A stretch of 64,000 nt of DNA from a bacterium (GCA_015075175.1 JABTUV010000001.1:868001-932000); one strand, 5' to 3'; positions 17,067 through 28,414 are shown, counted from the stretch's first letter. The notes: a model not told the origin generated them from the sequence alone. Made by a program: numbers and translations.

Positions 17067-18629
17067 ATGGCCCCACCCGCGATTGCCAAGTTCGTCATCA
17101 TCTGGAACCGTCACGGGGACCGCATCGTGATCGGAATTCTGGTGGTATTGCTGGCGCTGGGGACGATGTTCGCCATCCAGCGCAAGTCGGCGGATTCGGC
17201 GGATATCGTCACCCGGATCGCGGCGAGCAGCCCGAGAGCGGTGGGCGCGCCGCAGGCGCCCGTCTTCAATCCCGCCAAGGTGCTCAGCGACATCAAGGCG
17301 ACCGAACCCACCACTCCCTATATCGAGATTTCCAGCAAGAACGTTTTCTACACGCCGCAGCAGCGCCGCGAACTGCGGGGCAGGCTGGAACAAAGCTACC
17401 GCCAGGCCCAAACCCACCTGCAGGCCGCCAATCCCTCCGGCTGGCGGGCGGCGCTGGCGGAGTTGAACCGGATTCTCTCGTTGGATCCGGAACAGATTTA
17501 TCTGGATTACTCTCAAGGCAAGCCCAGCGACTTGATCGAGTCGGCCAGCACCAACCTGAAGATCGACGAACTCAATTCCGATCTCGTGCGGGCGCAACAG
17601 GAGTGGGATCGGGCGGTCGACCTGGAGAACCGCGGCCGGCCCATCGACGCCGCCAACACCTACCAGCGGGCGGTGGACCTGTACCGCAAGGTGGTGGAGC
17701 AGGGCGGGTCGCTGGTCGCCGCGGAGCGGCTGAGTGAAAGCCGGCGGCGCGCCGAGGACGGAGGACGAAAGATCAGCACCCTTCTGGGCACGCACCTGAC
17801 GCAGGACGTGCGCGACCGCACCCAGCAGTTGGAGGCGCGGCTTGGGGGCGGCGCGACCATGGAGCTGGCCGCCCTGGAGGATGTGTTTAATCGCGTCAAC
17901 GAGCTGCAGCAGACGCTGGATACTTACGCCCAGCACGTCGAGGAGACGGTCCAGAACACGGCCAAGGAGAAGATCGAGGCGGCGCGCAACCGCATCGCCA
18001 ATCTCATTCCGGGGTTGTATGCGCAGGCCCAGGCGCAACTGGCCAACACCAAGGATCCCGCCGCCGCCCAGCAGACCCTGGATCGGCTGCTGGTGATGCG
18101 CAAGATCGAGCCGCAGTTGCCGCAGATCGACGACTCGATCGCCCGCACCCAACAGGCCATCGCCGCCTGGGGCCGGGAGACCGCCACGCCAGATCGGGAC
18201 GAAATCCAGCGCCTGAAGGACGGCTTCGAACAGTTGCGCCGACTGGAGCGCGACGGCGATTACGAGCGTCTGGAGGCCACCCGCAAGGAGTTGGTCAAGG
18301 ACAAGGACCGGTTCCTGCGGCTGGCCAGCGAGGTGCGCAGCCCGCGCGCCGCCGAACTGCTGTCGCAGTACACGCGCGTCGAGCAGATCACCGTCCCCAA
18401 GGAGGTCGATTTCATCGAGCTGGTCGAGATCATGCCGCGGCCCACGGGCGGGGATCGGGTGCGCCTGAAGAATACGCGCACCGACAAGCAGTCTCCCGTA
18501 CCCTTGGCGGTGGGCGGCCGTTGGAATGACGGCGGTTACACGGTCGAGATCAAAGAGATTGATAGCAGGAACGGCGTGGTGAAAGTGGCGGTGCAGGGAT
18601 ACCGGATCACGTCGTTGAAACAGCGTTAG
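17067..18629 (+). CDS. Membrane-anchored coiled-coil pilus-like system protein
   Basis: 520 residues. A short cytoplasmic N-terminus, one membrane helix (~21-39, VIGILVVLLALGTMFAI) and a large periplasmic part. The middle (~100-420) is rich in long amphipathic helices with TPR-like stretches (DLENRGRPIDAANTYQRAVD). The last ~60 residues form a compact beta domain (VRLKNTRTDKQSPVPL, then YTVEIKEIDSRNGVVKVAVQ) reminiscent of PilP/GspC homology regions that dock on a secretin. It lies 9 bp after the PilM-like gene and before the TPR-secretin. I infer an inner-membrane connector role, equivalent in position to Amuc_1099 in Akkermansia. No enzymatic motif is seen. Confidence 0.65.
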   Translation: MAPPAIAKFVIIWNRHGDRIVIGILVVLLALGTMFAIQRKSADSADIVTRIAASSPRAVGAPQAPVFNPAKVLSDIKATEPTTPYIEISSKNVFYTPQQRRELRGRLEQSYRQAQTHLQAANPSGWRAALAELNRILSLDPEQIYLDYSQGKPSDLIESASTNLKIDELNSDLVRAQQEWDRAVDLENRGRPIDAANTYQRAVDLYRKVVEQGGSLVAAERLSESRRRAEDGGRKISTLLGTHLTQDVRDRTQQLEARLGGGATMELAALEDVFNRVNELQQTLDTYAQHVEETVQNTAKEKIEAARNRIANLIPGLYAQAQAQLANTKDPAAAQQTLDRLLVMRKIEPQLPQIDDSIARTQQAIAAWGRETATPDRDEIQRLKDGFEQLRRLERDGDYERLEATRKELVKDKDRFLRLASEVRSPRAAELLSQYTRVEQITVPKEVDFIELVEIMPRPTGGDRVRLKNTRTDKQSPVPLAVGGRWNDGGYTVEIKEIDSRNGVVKVAVQGYRITSLKQR

Positions 18630-18722
18630 CGTTCCGTCGAGGCGGGGGCGCCATGGCGCGGAGAGGGGCGCAAGTCGGCCCGGCCCAAGCCTTAAGCACA
18701 CGGTATTGAGTCTTTAATAAGG

Positions 18723-18751
18723 TTGACAGCATAGGGGAGTTTTCATACTAT
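18723..18751 (+). promoter_or_regulatory. Promoter TTGACA-N17-TACTAT before the secretin gene
   Basis: Perfect -35 at 18723-18728 and a -10 match TACTAT at 18746-18751 with a 17-bp spacer. Transcription would start near 18758, 40 bp before the ATG. The ribosome site GCAGGAGGA at 18779-18787 is strong. The secretin can therefore be expressed separately from the upstream genes. Confidence 0.6.
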
Positions 18752-18797
18752 CCTTGTGCCTTCTTTCGCCCTAACTCTGCAGGAGGACAACAGTTAG

Positions 18798-20519
18798 ATG
18801 AAGTCGTGTCTGGTGAAATGCCAGGCGAAGGGGAAGCAGCGGCCCGCCCTTGCTCTTCTTCTCTGCCTCGCAGTCGGTATCGCGTATGCGGCCGTGATCT
18901 CGCCCGTCGCCGCAGCCCAGGCGACTCAGTTCTCCCGCCCGTCCCAGGGCGCCGACGCGACGGCGTGGTTCGCATTCGGCCTTTCCCTCTATGAGCAGAA
19001 GGACTACCGGGGCGCCAAGGAAGCGTTCGAGCAGGTTCTCTTGCGGGATCCCCAGCATCAGAAAGCGTTTGAGTGGTTGTCGCGCACGCAGAGCAAGTTG
19101 TGGAGCAACCCGGCGGTGGAAAATCCGCCGATGGCGCTCAACGTGGTCGCGCAGGCCGACGCGCCGGAGGGTCCCTATGCCGCTCCCACGGCGCGCGAGG
19201 AGGAGAAGGCGCGCCAACAGCGTATCGAACAGCTGTTTAAGGCGGCCACGGCGCTTTTCAAGGACAAGAAATATCTGGACGCGCAGATCAAGTTGAATCA
19301 GCTCCTGGAGATCGATCCCGACAACCGGGACGCGCGGGAACTGGCCGGCAAGGTATCGGAGGCGTTGGCGAGGGTGCCGAGTGGGGACGCCCCGACCGGT
19401 GCGGCGCGCGAGGCCGAAGCCCGCGCCAAGGCGGAACGCGAGGCGGCGGAGAAGGGGGCGAGGGAAGAGGCGGCCCGCCGGAAGGCGGCCGAGGAAGAGG
19501 CGCGCAAGCTGGCCGAGGCCAAGGCGAAAGAAGAGGAAGCGGCGGCCAAAGCCAGGGCGGAAGAGGAAGAGCGCCAGGCGCGAACCGCGGAAGCGCGCCG
19601 TGTCGCCGAGCAGAAGGCCGCCGAAGAAGCGGCCCGCGCCGCCGTCAAGACCGAGCAGACGGCGCCTCCCGCCGTCTTGGTTCAACCGCCCATACCCGCG
19701 CCGGCGGAGGCCAACGTCGAGGATTACCTGAAGCGCGCCGAGCAGTTCGCCGAGTTCGGCAACTGGGAATCGGCGGCCATGAACTATCGCGAGGCGCTGC
19801 GCCTGAGTCCGCGCAATGAACGCGCGCGCCGCGGATTGGCGAAGGCCGAAGCGGAGTTGGCGCGCGCCGCCGCCGCGACGGGCGAGGCGGACGTGCGCGC
19901 GCGCGCGGCGGAACTGGTGCAGCGCGGCGAAACCCTCCTGCGCGCCCGGAACTACGCCGAGGCCGAGGCCGCCTTCCAGCAGGCGCACACGTTGGACCCC
20001 TCCAACAAGGACGCCGCCGCGGGCCTCCGGGAAGTCGCCAAGCGCCTCGGCCAGGAGGAGAAAAGCGCCGCGGCGGTTCAGGCCAAGGCCCAGGCGGACA
20101 AGGTGAAGGCGGAGCTGGCGCTGGCGGAGGCGCACAAAAAGAAGGGCGAGTTCGCCCAGGCGGAGGCCGCCTATCAGCGCGTTCTGGCCTTGGATCCCAC
20201 CACCGGCGACGCCAAGAACGGTCTCTCCAAGCTGGCCGAGGATCGGAAGAAGGCGCAGGAAAAGACGGCCGCGGAGGCTTCCAAGGTCGCCGCGGAGGCG
20301 CAGGCGCAGTTAGCCCGCAGCGCCCAGAGCCTGGTTGACGAGGGGCGCGCGCTCAAGGATGCCGGCGACTTGGTCGGCGCCGTCAAGAAGTGGCAGGAGG
20401 CCGCCCGCTTGGACGCCGACAACGAGCTGGCCAAGCGATTACCGAAGCGCGCCGGCGCTGCCGAGCCGGCAACAACGCGCCATGAATCGCGAGGCGCTGC
20501 GCCTGAGTCCGCGCAATGA
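18798..20519 (+). CDS. TPR-rich N-terminal part of the secretin (gene broken here)
   Basis: The uninterrupted frame encodes 573 residues. An N-terminal signal/anchor (ALALLLCLAVGIAYAAVISP, then AQA) is followed by a TPR block (~45-90), a second TPR (~135-185), an Ala/Glu/Lys-rich coiled coil (~200-290) and three more TPR units (~310-545). After ~20435 the family-like text (KWQEAARLDADNELAKR) turns into nonsense and then re-enters a second, damaged copy of the last 650 bp. The TPR array with a coiled coil preceding a secretin channel is the layout of Amuc_1098-type outer-membrane proteins. I infer that the true gene runs from 18798 to 23357 as one protein of well over 1,000 residues. Confidence 0.75.
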   Translation: MKSCLVKCQAKGKQRPALALLLCLAVGIAYAAVISPVAAAQATQFSRPSQGADATAWFAFGLSLYEQKDYRGAKEAFEQVLLRDPQHQKAFEWLSRTQSKLWSNPAVENPPMALNVVAQADAPEGPYAAPTAREEEKARQQRIEQLFKAATALFKDKKYLDAQIKLNQLLEIDPDNRDARELAGKVSEALARVPSGDAPTGAAREAEARAKAEREAAEKGAREEAARRKAAEEEARKLAEAKAKEEEAAAKARAEEEERQARTAEARRVAEQKAAEEAARAAVKTEQTAPPAVLVQPPIPAPAEANVEDYLKRAEQFAEFGNWESAAMNYREALRLSPRNERARRGLAKAEAELARAAAATGEADVRARAAELVQRGETLLRARNYAEAEAAFQQAHTLDPSNKDAAAGLREVAKRLGQEEKSAAAVQAKAQADKVKAELALAEAHKKKGEFAQAEAAYQRVLALDPTTGDAKNGLSKLAEDRKKAQEKTAAEASKVAAEAQAQLARSAQSLVDEGRALKDAGDLVGAVKKWQEAARLDADNELAKRLPKRAGAAEPATTRHESRGAAPESAQ

Positions 20520-21098
20520 ACGCGCGCCGCGGATTGGCTGAGGCCGAAGTTGATTATGCGCGCGCCGCCGCCGCGACGGGCGAGGCGGACGTGCGCGCGC
20601 GCGGCGGAACTGGTGCGCGGCGAAACCTCCTGCGCGCCCGGAACTACGCCGAGGCCGAGGCCGCCTTCCAGCAGGCGCCACGTTGGACCCTCCACGCGAC
20701 GCCGCCGCGGGCCTGGAAGTCGCCAAGCGCCCCGGCCAGGAGGAGAAAAGCGCCGCGGCGGTCTCAGCCGGCGCCCAGGCGTGACAAGCGTGAAGGCGGA
20801 CTGGCGCTGGCGGAGGCGCACAAAGTTAGGCGCGAGCCGCCCATGGCGGCCGCCTATCAGCGCGTTCTGGCCTTGATCCACCAACGGCGACGCCAAGAAC
20901 GGTCTCCAGCTCGGCTGAGGATCGGAAGAAGGCGCAGGAAAAGACGGCCGCGGAGTCGGTCGCCGTGAGCGCAGGCGGTGCTAGCCCGCAGCGCCCAGCA
21001 GCCTGGCTGACGAGGCGCGCGTCATGATGCCGGCGATCGGTCGCCGCCGTCAGAAGTGGCAGGAGGCCGCCCGCCTGAACGCCGACAACGTGGCCAAG
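20482..21098 (+). repeat. Error-rich second copy of 19779-20435
   Basis: From ATGAATCGCGAGGCGCTGCG at 20482 to GTGGCCAAG at 21098 the sequence follows 19779-20435 base for base, except for dozens of single-base gaps and a few substitutions. It is ~617 bp against ~657 bp, almost all differences being deletions. No reading frame survives. Such a deletion-biased copy directly after its source is typical of an uncorrected long-read end joined to a corrected contig. A true tandem duplication of TPR units decaying by mutation is less likely. Confidence 0.85.
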
Positions 21099-22070
21099 TT
21101 GTACTTAAAGAGTACGGAGACGCGGCGGCGCGCGCCGAGGCCATCGCCGCCCGAGAGCTCTGGACGTCTCGCAACAGGCCGCCTACGAACGCGTCCCGGA
21201 TGGTCCTGCCCGACATCACTTCAGCGCCCCGACGGCCAGGAGATCACGCGCATTTTGTCCGATCTTCCGCAGGTCGTCGGATCACCTTCGTGGCCGCCGA
21301 CGGCGCCGAGGTCGCGTGGTATACTCGTTCCGGGCTGACCGTCCGGCAGGTGCTGGACGCCATCCTGGTCGCCAACGGCTCGCAACGAGCGCGTCGGCGA
21401 CGTGGTCTTACGTGCGTCCCGACTTCAAGACCCGGCGTTCAAACTGGACCCCGCGCACCTGACATCATCAAACGCATGTTGGAGGACCCTCCGTCAACGA
21501 AGGCCAGAAGACCATCCAGTCCTGTACGGCGGTTCTGGCACGGCCTTCCCAGGGGTAAGAGCTCGTGCCCAACCACGAGTACCAGACGCTGGTCGTCACG
21601 GATACCGAGGACAACCTGAAAAGGTCGAGCAGCCCTGCGGGACCTTAAGCCCAGTCTGGGCGAAATGGCCATCATCGACCGCACGTTCATGCTGGACCCC
21701 ATGACCTCGCGGCAGCTGTACGAGATCATCAAGATCCAGCTTTACCCGGTCATCGCGCCGGAGTCGGGCGTGAGCCTGACAACCGCCGGCTGCTGCTGGC
21801 TGACGACGGCCGCAGATGCACCTTTGATCGTGCGCGACTCCGCCCAACATCAGAAGGCGGAGGAGATCTCCGCAGAACCAGCCGCTGCAGGAGCAGCCGC
21901 TCGCGCAAGGGCCGTTGAAGGTGCGCACTTCGCCGTCACGACCGAGGTCCCGGAAGACGACGAGGGGCGCGAGCGGGTGCGGCAACTGACCGAGCCTCGC
22001 CTATCGCATCGTCGAGCACATCGCCGTACGGGCGGGACGGCAAGGACGCGCCGAGGCGGAAGGCCGCCGC
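21099..22070 (+). pseudogene. Secretin middle region, frame disrupted by many indels
   Basis: Pieces of secretin N-domains are readable in alternating frames. At ~21268-21385 an STN/N0-like domain reads ITFVAADGAEVAWYTRSGLT followed by VRQVLDAILVANG. At ~21560-21660 an N1-like piece reads EYQTLVV and DTEDNLKK. At ~21665-21770 another reads EMAIIDRTFMLDPMTSRQLY followed by EIIKIQLYPVIAPESG. Between them lie nonsense stretches with stops. The order matches what should connect the TPR part to the secretin domain at 22071, so I read it as the corrupted centre of one gene. Confidence 0.75.
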
Positions 22071-23357
22071 ATGGAGATCACCAACGACCCGACCACCGGC
22101 CGGATCACGGTCGCGGACACGGAGAACCTGAAGCGTCGAGGAGCACTGAACACGGTCAACGAGGTGACGGGCGACGCGGACCAGATTCGCAAGTACACGA
22201 TCAGGATCGGCAACCTGTGGGACGTGACGGACACCATCTATCGGATTCTGATGGCCGACCCGCAGGCGCAGTCGCGGCGGATCTACATCGACACCACGCA
22301 GCTGGGCCAGATCAACCGGTTCGGCAGCATCGGCGGCGGGCGGGCGCAGGGCGTGCGCTACCAGCCGCTGATCACGCAGCGCGGCCAGCAGGACCGCAGC
22401 GTGACCACGACGCTGGGCGTCGAGAGCGACCTGGACATCTACGATGCGCTGTTCTTCCCGGATCCGCGCACGCACACGCTGTTCGTGCGCTCGCGCGATC
22501 CGATTCTCTTCGACCGCGTGCAGACGCTGGTGGGGCTTCTGGATATTCCGCCCAAGATGCTGGAAGTGGAGGCGCGGCTGGTGGAGGTCGCCTTGACCGA
22601 GCTGCGCAGCATCGGCATCGACTGGTCGCTGACCGGCATCGGCCGCTCCGGCCTGAATCTGACCGACTTCGAGAACGTCGACTTCACCGCCGACGCCATG
22701 AACCAGTCCGCCGAGGGCCTTCTGCTCAATTTCGCCACCCTGGGCGAGACCCAGCTGACCACGGTGCTGTCGCTGATTTCCACCCTGAACAGCGCGGAAG
22801 TGCTGTCGGCGCCGCGCATGATTACCCGCAGCGCGCCCAGCGAGGTCCCGCAGATCAACGTCTCCACGCTGACGCCTTATATCGACCAGGTGGAAATCGT
22901 CTCCGACGGCGACGACGATCCCACCAACAACCGGCTGAACGTGACCTACCAGCAGGTCGAGGTGGGCGTGCTGATGTCGTTCTATCCGCTGGTGACCGCG
23001 GACAACCACGTGTATCTGGACATCTATCCCCGCATCAGCGTGGTGACGGACCGGCTGCCGGTCACGATTCAGAATCTGGGCGCGGTCGGGGGCAGCGCCG
23101 CGCAGGCCGAGCAGTTCACCGGCCTGGGCATCCCGGTCATCGACTCGCGCGAGAGCTTCAACGAAGTCTTCCTGAACAACGGGGAAACGCTGGTGTTGGG
23201 CGGATTGATTCGCGACGAATTGCAGACGGTCGAGAACCGCGTGCCGCTTCTGCACCGTCTGCCGATTTTCGGACCCCTGTTCAAGGAGCAGGGCAAGACC
23301 AAGACCAAGCGGACGCTTTTGATTTTTGTGACGGTGAACGTGCTGCCGACGCGCTAG
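22071..23357 (+). CDS. Secretin C-terminal domain (type IV pilus / type II secretion channel)
   Basis: Clean frame of 428 residues holding the last N-domain and the beta-barrel secretin domain that forms the outer-membrane gate. Diagnostic pieces are the N-domain end THTLFVRSRDPILFDRVQTL, then LLDIPPKMLEVEARLVEV, SAEVLSAPRMITRSAPSEVP, VEVGVLMSFYPLV, GETLVLGGLIRDE and the closing VPLLHRLPIFGPLFKE. ATG 22071 is only the first start in the clean frame; the real start is almost certainly far upstream (18798). A family lipoprotein tail is not visible. It follows PilM- and connector-like genes, so it belongs to the same machine. Confidence 0.88.
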   Translation: MEITNDPTTGRITVADTENLKRRGALNTVNEVTGDADQIRKYTIRIGNLWDVTDTIYRILMADPQAQSRRIYIDTTQLGQINRFGSIGGGRAQGVRYQPLITQRGQQDRSVTTTLGVESDLDIYDALFFPDPRTHTLFVRSRDPILFDRVQTLVGLLDIPPKMLEVEARLVEVALTELRSIGIDWSLTGIGRSGLNLTDFENVDFTADAMNQSAEGLLLNFATLGETQLTTVLSLISTLNSAEVLSAPRMITRSAPSEVPQINVSTLTPYIDQVEIVSDGDDDPTNNRLNVTYQQVEVGVLMSFYPLVTADNHVYLDIYPRISVVTDRLPVTIQNLGAVGGSAAQAEQFTGLGIPVIDSRESFNEVFLNNGETLVLGGLIRDELQTVENRVPLLHRLPIFGPLFKEQGKTKTKRTLLIFVTVNVLPTR

Positions 23358-23399
23358 CGTAGTAGTGAAGATGTGATTTTCTACACTTGGCGGCATGGC

Positions 23400-23477
23400 T
23401 GTCATTTCGAACGAAGTGAGAAATCTTCCGCCCCGCACGAACGGCCGGCAAGATTTCTCACTTCGTTCGAAATGACA
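23400..23477. repeat. Inverted repeat TGTCATTTCGAACGAAGTGAGAAATCT, long hairpin
   Basis: The left arm at 23400-23426 and its reverse complement ending at 23477 frame a 24-bp GC-rich centre. It belongs to the TGTCATTTCGA family seen at 13037 and 51990 and lies after the secretin gene, where it could also stop transcription. The remainder of 23358-23761 shows no gene or strong promoter. Confidence 0.75.
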
Positions 23478-23761
23478 GCTCGATTCCACCGCGACCGTGA
23501 AGACCGCCTGGAGTAGTTGCGCGCGGTTTGCAGCCGTCGGTTCTTGCGGCTGCCCCGCTGGCGGCAGGGCTTGATTCGGCGGCTCGACTGTATTAAGGTA
23601 AATTCACGTCCGTGTCGTTGCGGATGCGGGCGCAGCCGAGCGCCGCTCCGGTCCGAAATCCCTGTAACTCACCCACTTCAGCCGAAGCCTTTTTTCGCGG
23701 GTGGTCTCGTCAATCGGTCCGTTTGAGTGAGTATTCCCTCCGGGTTGGTCGGGTTGCGCGC

Positions 23762-26458
23762 ATGAACGCCCAGATGGTCTTTCCCCAGTCGCGGCTGCCG
23801 GATCGCGGGGATGCCACCGTCTTCCTGGTGGATGGCAGCGGCTTTTTCTTCCGGGCGTATCACGCCATTCCCGACCTGCGGCGCAAGAGCGACGGCATGT
23901 TGACCAACGCGGTGTACGGATTCTTGCAGGTCTTCAAACGGTTTGTCGCCCGGCACGAGCCGCGCTACCTGGCGGTGGCACTGGACAGCGGCGAGCCGAC
24001 CTTTCGGTCGGACCTGTTCGAGGCGTACAAGAGCAACCGTGCCGAGGCTCCCGAGGAGCTGGTGCGGCAGTTTCCCTACCTGGAGCGGATGCTGGAAGCG
24101 ATGGGCGTGGCCGTCGTCAAACAACCGGGAGTGGAGGCGGACGACCTGATCGGCACGCTGGCCGAGAAGGCCGCCGGCGCCGGTTTCGCCGTGCGCATCC
24201 TCTCCAGCGACAAGGACATGCTGCAACTGGTCGGCCCCCGTGTGGTCGTCGAGCGGGAGACGCCGGGCGGGACCAAGCTCTACGACGAAGCCGCCGTGCG
24301 CCAGCGCTACCAGTGCAGTCCTGCGCAACTGGTGGAGGTCATGGGGCTGATGGGGGATCCCACCGATTGCATTCCGGGCGTGCCCGGCATCGGCGAGAAG
24401 ACGGCGGTGGCCCTGATCGCCCAGTTCGGCTCGCTGGAGGGAGTGCTGGCCAACCTGGACAAGATCAGCGGACCCAAGCGCCGGCAGAGCCTCTTGGAGT
24501 TCGCCGAGCAGGCGAAGCTGTCGCGGGAGTTGGCGCGTATTCGCAGGGATGTGCCGCTCGATGTCGACATCGCCGGACTGGAGCGTCGCCCCGTGGACCG
24601 GCCGGCCCTTTCCCAGCTGCTCACGGAGCTGGAGATGCATGGCGAACTGGCGGACCTGGGAACGCTGGAAACCAGCGGCGGCTGCGAGTACGAGACGGTC
24701 GATACGCGGGAGGCGCTGGAGCGCTGGGCGGCGCGCTTGCGCGCCGCCGGTGGGTTCGCCTTCGATACCGAGACGACCAGCGTGGACGCCATGTCGGCGC
24801 GTTTGGTCGGGCTTTCTTTCGCCTGCGAGCCGGGCCGGGCCGGATACGTTCCCATCGCGCACAAGTCCGGCCGCAACCTGGAGCTGGGAGTCGTCCAGGA
24901 CGTACTGGGGCCGCTCCTCGCGGACGAAACCGTCCCCAAGTACGGCCACAACCTGAAGTACGACTATCTGGTCGCCCAGCGGCACGGCATGACGCCGGCC
25001 GGCATGGCGTTGGACACGCTGCTGGCGCATTATCTGCTGGAGTCCTCGGCGCGCAACCGCACGCTGGACCAACTGGCTGTGCGCTACCTGTCCGTGCACA
25101 TGATCCCCATCGGTCAGTTGATCGGCAAGGGGACGGGGCGGGAGACCTTCGACGAAGTGGATATCCCCACGGCGACGCGCTACGCGGCGGAGGACGCCGA
25201 CATGACGCTGCGGCTGGCGCGCCTGTTCCAACCCCAGTTGGAAGCGCAGGGGCTTATGCCCCTCCTCTCGGACGTGGAGATGCCGCTCCTCCGCATTCTG
25301 GCGGACATGGAGGCGACCGGCGTCCACTTGGACGTCGCCGTACTGGAGCGCCAGAACCGTGAGGTCAGCGGACAGATGGAGGCGCTGGAGGAGGAGATTT
25401 ACCGGCTGGCCGGCCGCCGGTTCAACCTCAATTCGACCCAGCAACTGGCCGAGGTGCTCTTTGACGATCTGAAGCTGCCGGCGGGCCGCGACCGCTCGAC
25501 TCGCGCCGAAGTGCTGGAGAAGCTGGCCGCCCAGGGTTACGACATCTGCTGCCGCATCGTGGACTATCGGCAGATGGCCAAGCTGCGGGGGACCTACCTG
25601 GAGGCGCTGCCCCGGCAGGTGCATCCGGAGACGGGCAAGCTGCACACCAGTTACAACCAGGCGGTCGCCAATACCGGCCGCATCTCCAGCAGCGATCCGA
25701 ACCTGCAGAACATCCCGATTCGCACCGAGTTGGGCCGGCGGGTGCGGGAAGCGTTTGTGGCCGGTCCGGGATGCGTGCTTGTTTCGGCGGATTACTCGCA
25801 AGTGGAGTTGAGAATATTGGCCCACCTGTCCGGCGATCCCGGCCTCCAGGCGGCGTTTCTAGCCGGGGAGGACATCCACGCGCGCACGGCGGCGGAGGTA
25901 TTCGGGGTTCCCCTCGACCAGGTCACGAGCGAGCAGCGCGGGCGCGCCAAGGCCATCAATTTCGGCCTGATTTACGGCATGAGCGCGTTCGGACTGGCGG
26001 AGCGCCTGGGGATTGCGCGCGGTGAGGCGGAACGCTACATCGAGCGCTACTTTCAGCGCTACGCGCGGGTTAAGGATTACATCGAGGGGGTGCTTGCGGA
26101 AGCGCGGCGGACCGGGGCGGTGAGAACGCTCCTGGGGCGGCGCATCGAGGTGGGAAACCTGGATTCCCCGCGCCGGTCGGAAGCTGAAAACGCCCGCCGC
26201 GTGGCCATCAACGCGCCCGTGCAAGGCACCGCCGCCGACCTGCTCAAAAAGGCCATGGTCGGCATCGACCGGCGCCTTGCGGGCCGCCGGGCGCGCCTCA
26301 TCCTCACCGTCCACGACGAAGTGGTGCTGGACTGCCCCGAGGAGGAACTGGACTGGACGAAAGGGATGCTGCGCGAGGAGATGACCGGCGCCCTCTCCCT
26401 CTCCGTCGCGCAGGAAGTGGACGTGCGCTGGGGTCCCAACTGGGCGGCGCTCAAGTAA
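23762..26458 (+). CDS. polA: DNA polymerase I with 5'-3' and 3'-5' exonuclease domains
   Basis: 898 residues carrying all three activities. The 5' nuclease (~1-300) shows FLVDGSGFFFRAYHA, GVEADDLIGTLA and GDPTDCIPGVPGIGEKTA. The proofreading domain (~320-500) keeps its acidic residues: FDTETTS, KYGHNLKYDYLV, YAAEDADMTLRL. The polymerase (~510-898) has SADYSQVELRILAHLSGD, AINFGLIYGMSAFGLA and TVHDEVVLDC. Intact proofreading residues distinguish it from the many PolA proteins that have lost them. Start: ATG 23762; the frame is open further upstream but without PolA-like sequence. A hairpin follows the stop. Confidence 0.97.
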   Translation: MNAQMVFPQSRLPDRGDATVFLVDGSGFFFRAYHAIPDLRRKSDGMLTNAVYGFLQVFKRFVARHEPRYLAVALDSGEPTFRSDLFEAYKSNRAEAPEELVRQFPYLERMLEAMGVAVVKQPGVEADDLIGTLAEKAAGAGFAVRILSSDKDMLQLVGPRVVVERETPGGTKLYDEAAVRQRYQCSPAQLVEVMGLMGDPTDCIPGVPGIGEKTAVALIAQFGSLEGVLANLDKISGPKRRQSLLEFAEQAKLSRELARIRRDVPLDVDIAGLERRPVDRPALSQLLTELEMHGELADLGTLETSGGCEYETVDTREALERWAARLRAAGGFAFDTETTSVDAMSARLVGLSFACEPGRAGYVPIAHKSGRNLELGVVQDVLGPLLADETVPKYGHNLKYDYLVAQRHGMTPAGMALDTLLAHYLLESSARNRTLDQLAVRYLSVHMIPIGQLIGKGTGRETFDEVDIPTATRYAAEDADMTLRLARLFQPQLEAQGLMPLLSDVEMPLLRILADMEATGVHLDVAVLERQNREVSGQMEALEEEIYRLAGRRFNLNSTQQLAEVLFDDLKLPAGRDRSTRAEVLEKLAAQGYDICCRIVDYRQMAKLRGTYLEALPRQVHPETGKLHTSYNQAVANTGRISSSDPNLQNIPIRTELGRRVREAFVAGPGCVLVSADYSQVELRILAHLSGDPGLQAAFLAGEDIHARTAAEVFGVPLDQVTSEQRGRAKAINFGLIYGMSAFGLAERLGIARGEAERYIERYFQRYARVKDYIEGVLAEARRTGAVRTLLGRRIEVGNLDSPRRSEAENARRVAINAPVQGTAADLLKKAMVGIDRRLAGRRARLILTVHDEVVLDCPEEELDWTKGMLREEMTGALSLSVAQEVDVRWGPNWAALK

Positions 26459-26475
26459 ATGACGGACATGGGTGC

Positions 26476-26499
26476 CACCCCTTGGTACTCAAAGGGGTG
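26476..26499 (+). terminator. Hairpin after polA
   Basis: CACCCCTT (26476-26483) pairs with AAGGGGTG (26492-26499) over an 8-base loop. There is no run of T after it, so it may be an mRNA-stabilising or weak terminator hairpin between polA and coaE. Confidence 0.35.
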
Positions 26500-27133
26500 C
26501 TTTGAGGAGATGGGCTTGCCGGGTTTCTTGAAGGGCGTCTCGGCATGAGCGCGATTCGCGTGGGCGTGACCGGCAATACCGGCGCGGGCAAGACGACCGC
26601 CGCCGCCATCCTGGGCGAGTGGGGCGCGGCGGTGGTGGAGGCGGACGCCATCGGCCATGAGCTCCTGGCGCCGGGTGGTACGCTCTTCGACCGCATCGTC
26701 GAGGAATACGGGCGCGAAATCCTCTCGCCCGACGGCAACATCGATCGGGGCGTGTTGGGAGGCAAGGTGCTCGCCGGTCCCCAGGAGCGGGAACGTTACA
26801 ACCGGTTGATCCATCCCGCGCTGCTCACCGAGCTCCTGCGGCGCGTGGAGGAGCTGGGCCGGCGGCACGAGGTGGTGGTGGTGGATGCGGCGCTGCTCTT
26901 CGAGTGGGGGCTTTTTGGAGCCATGGACGTGATCGTCGTGGTGGCGGCGCCGGAAGGTCTCCGGCGGGAGCGCATCGGGGCGCGCGACGGACCGCGCGGC
27001 CAGTCCTTCGCCCTGCGCGAGGCCGCCCAGTGGCCCGAGGAGAAAAAACGCGCCGCCGCCGACTTCGTGGTCGAAAACACAGGGGATATTTCGGAACTGA
27101 GAACAAGTCTTGAACAAATATGGAGGAACATCC

Positions 27134-28414
<1,281 letters not shown>

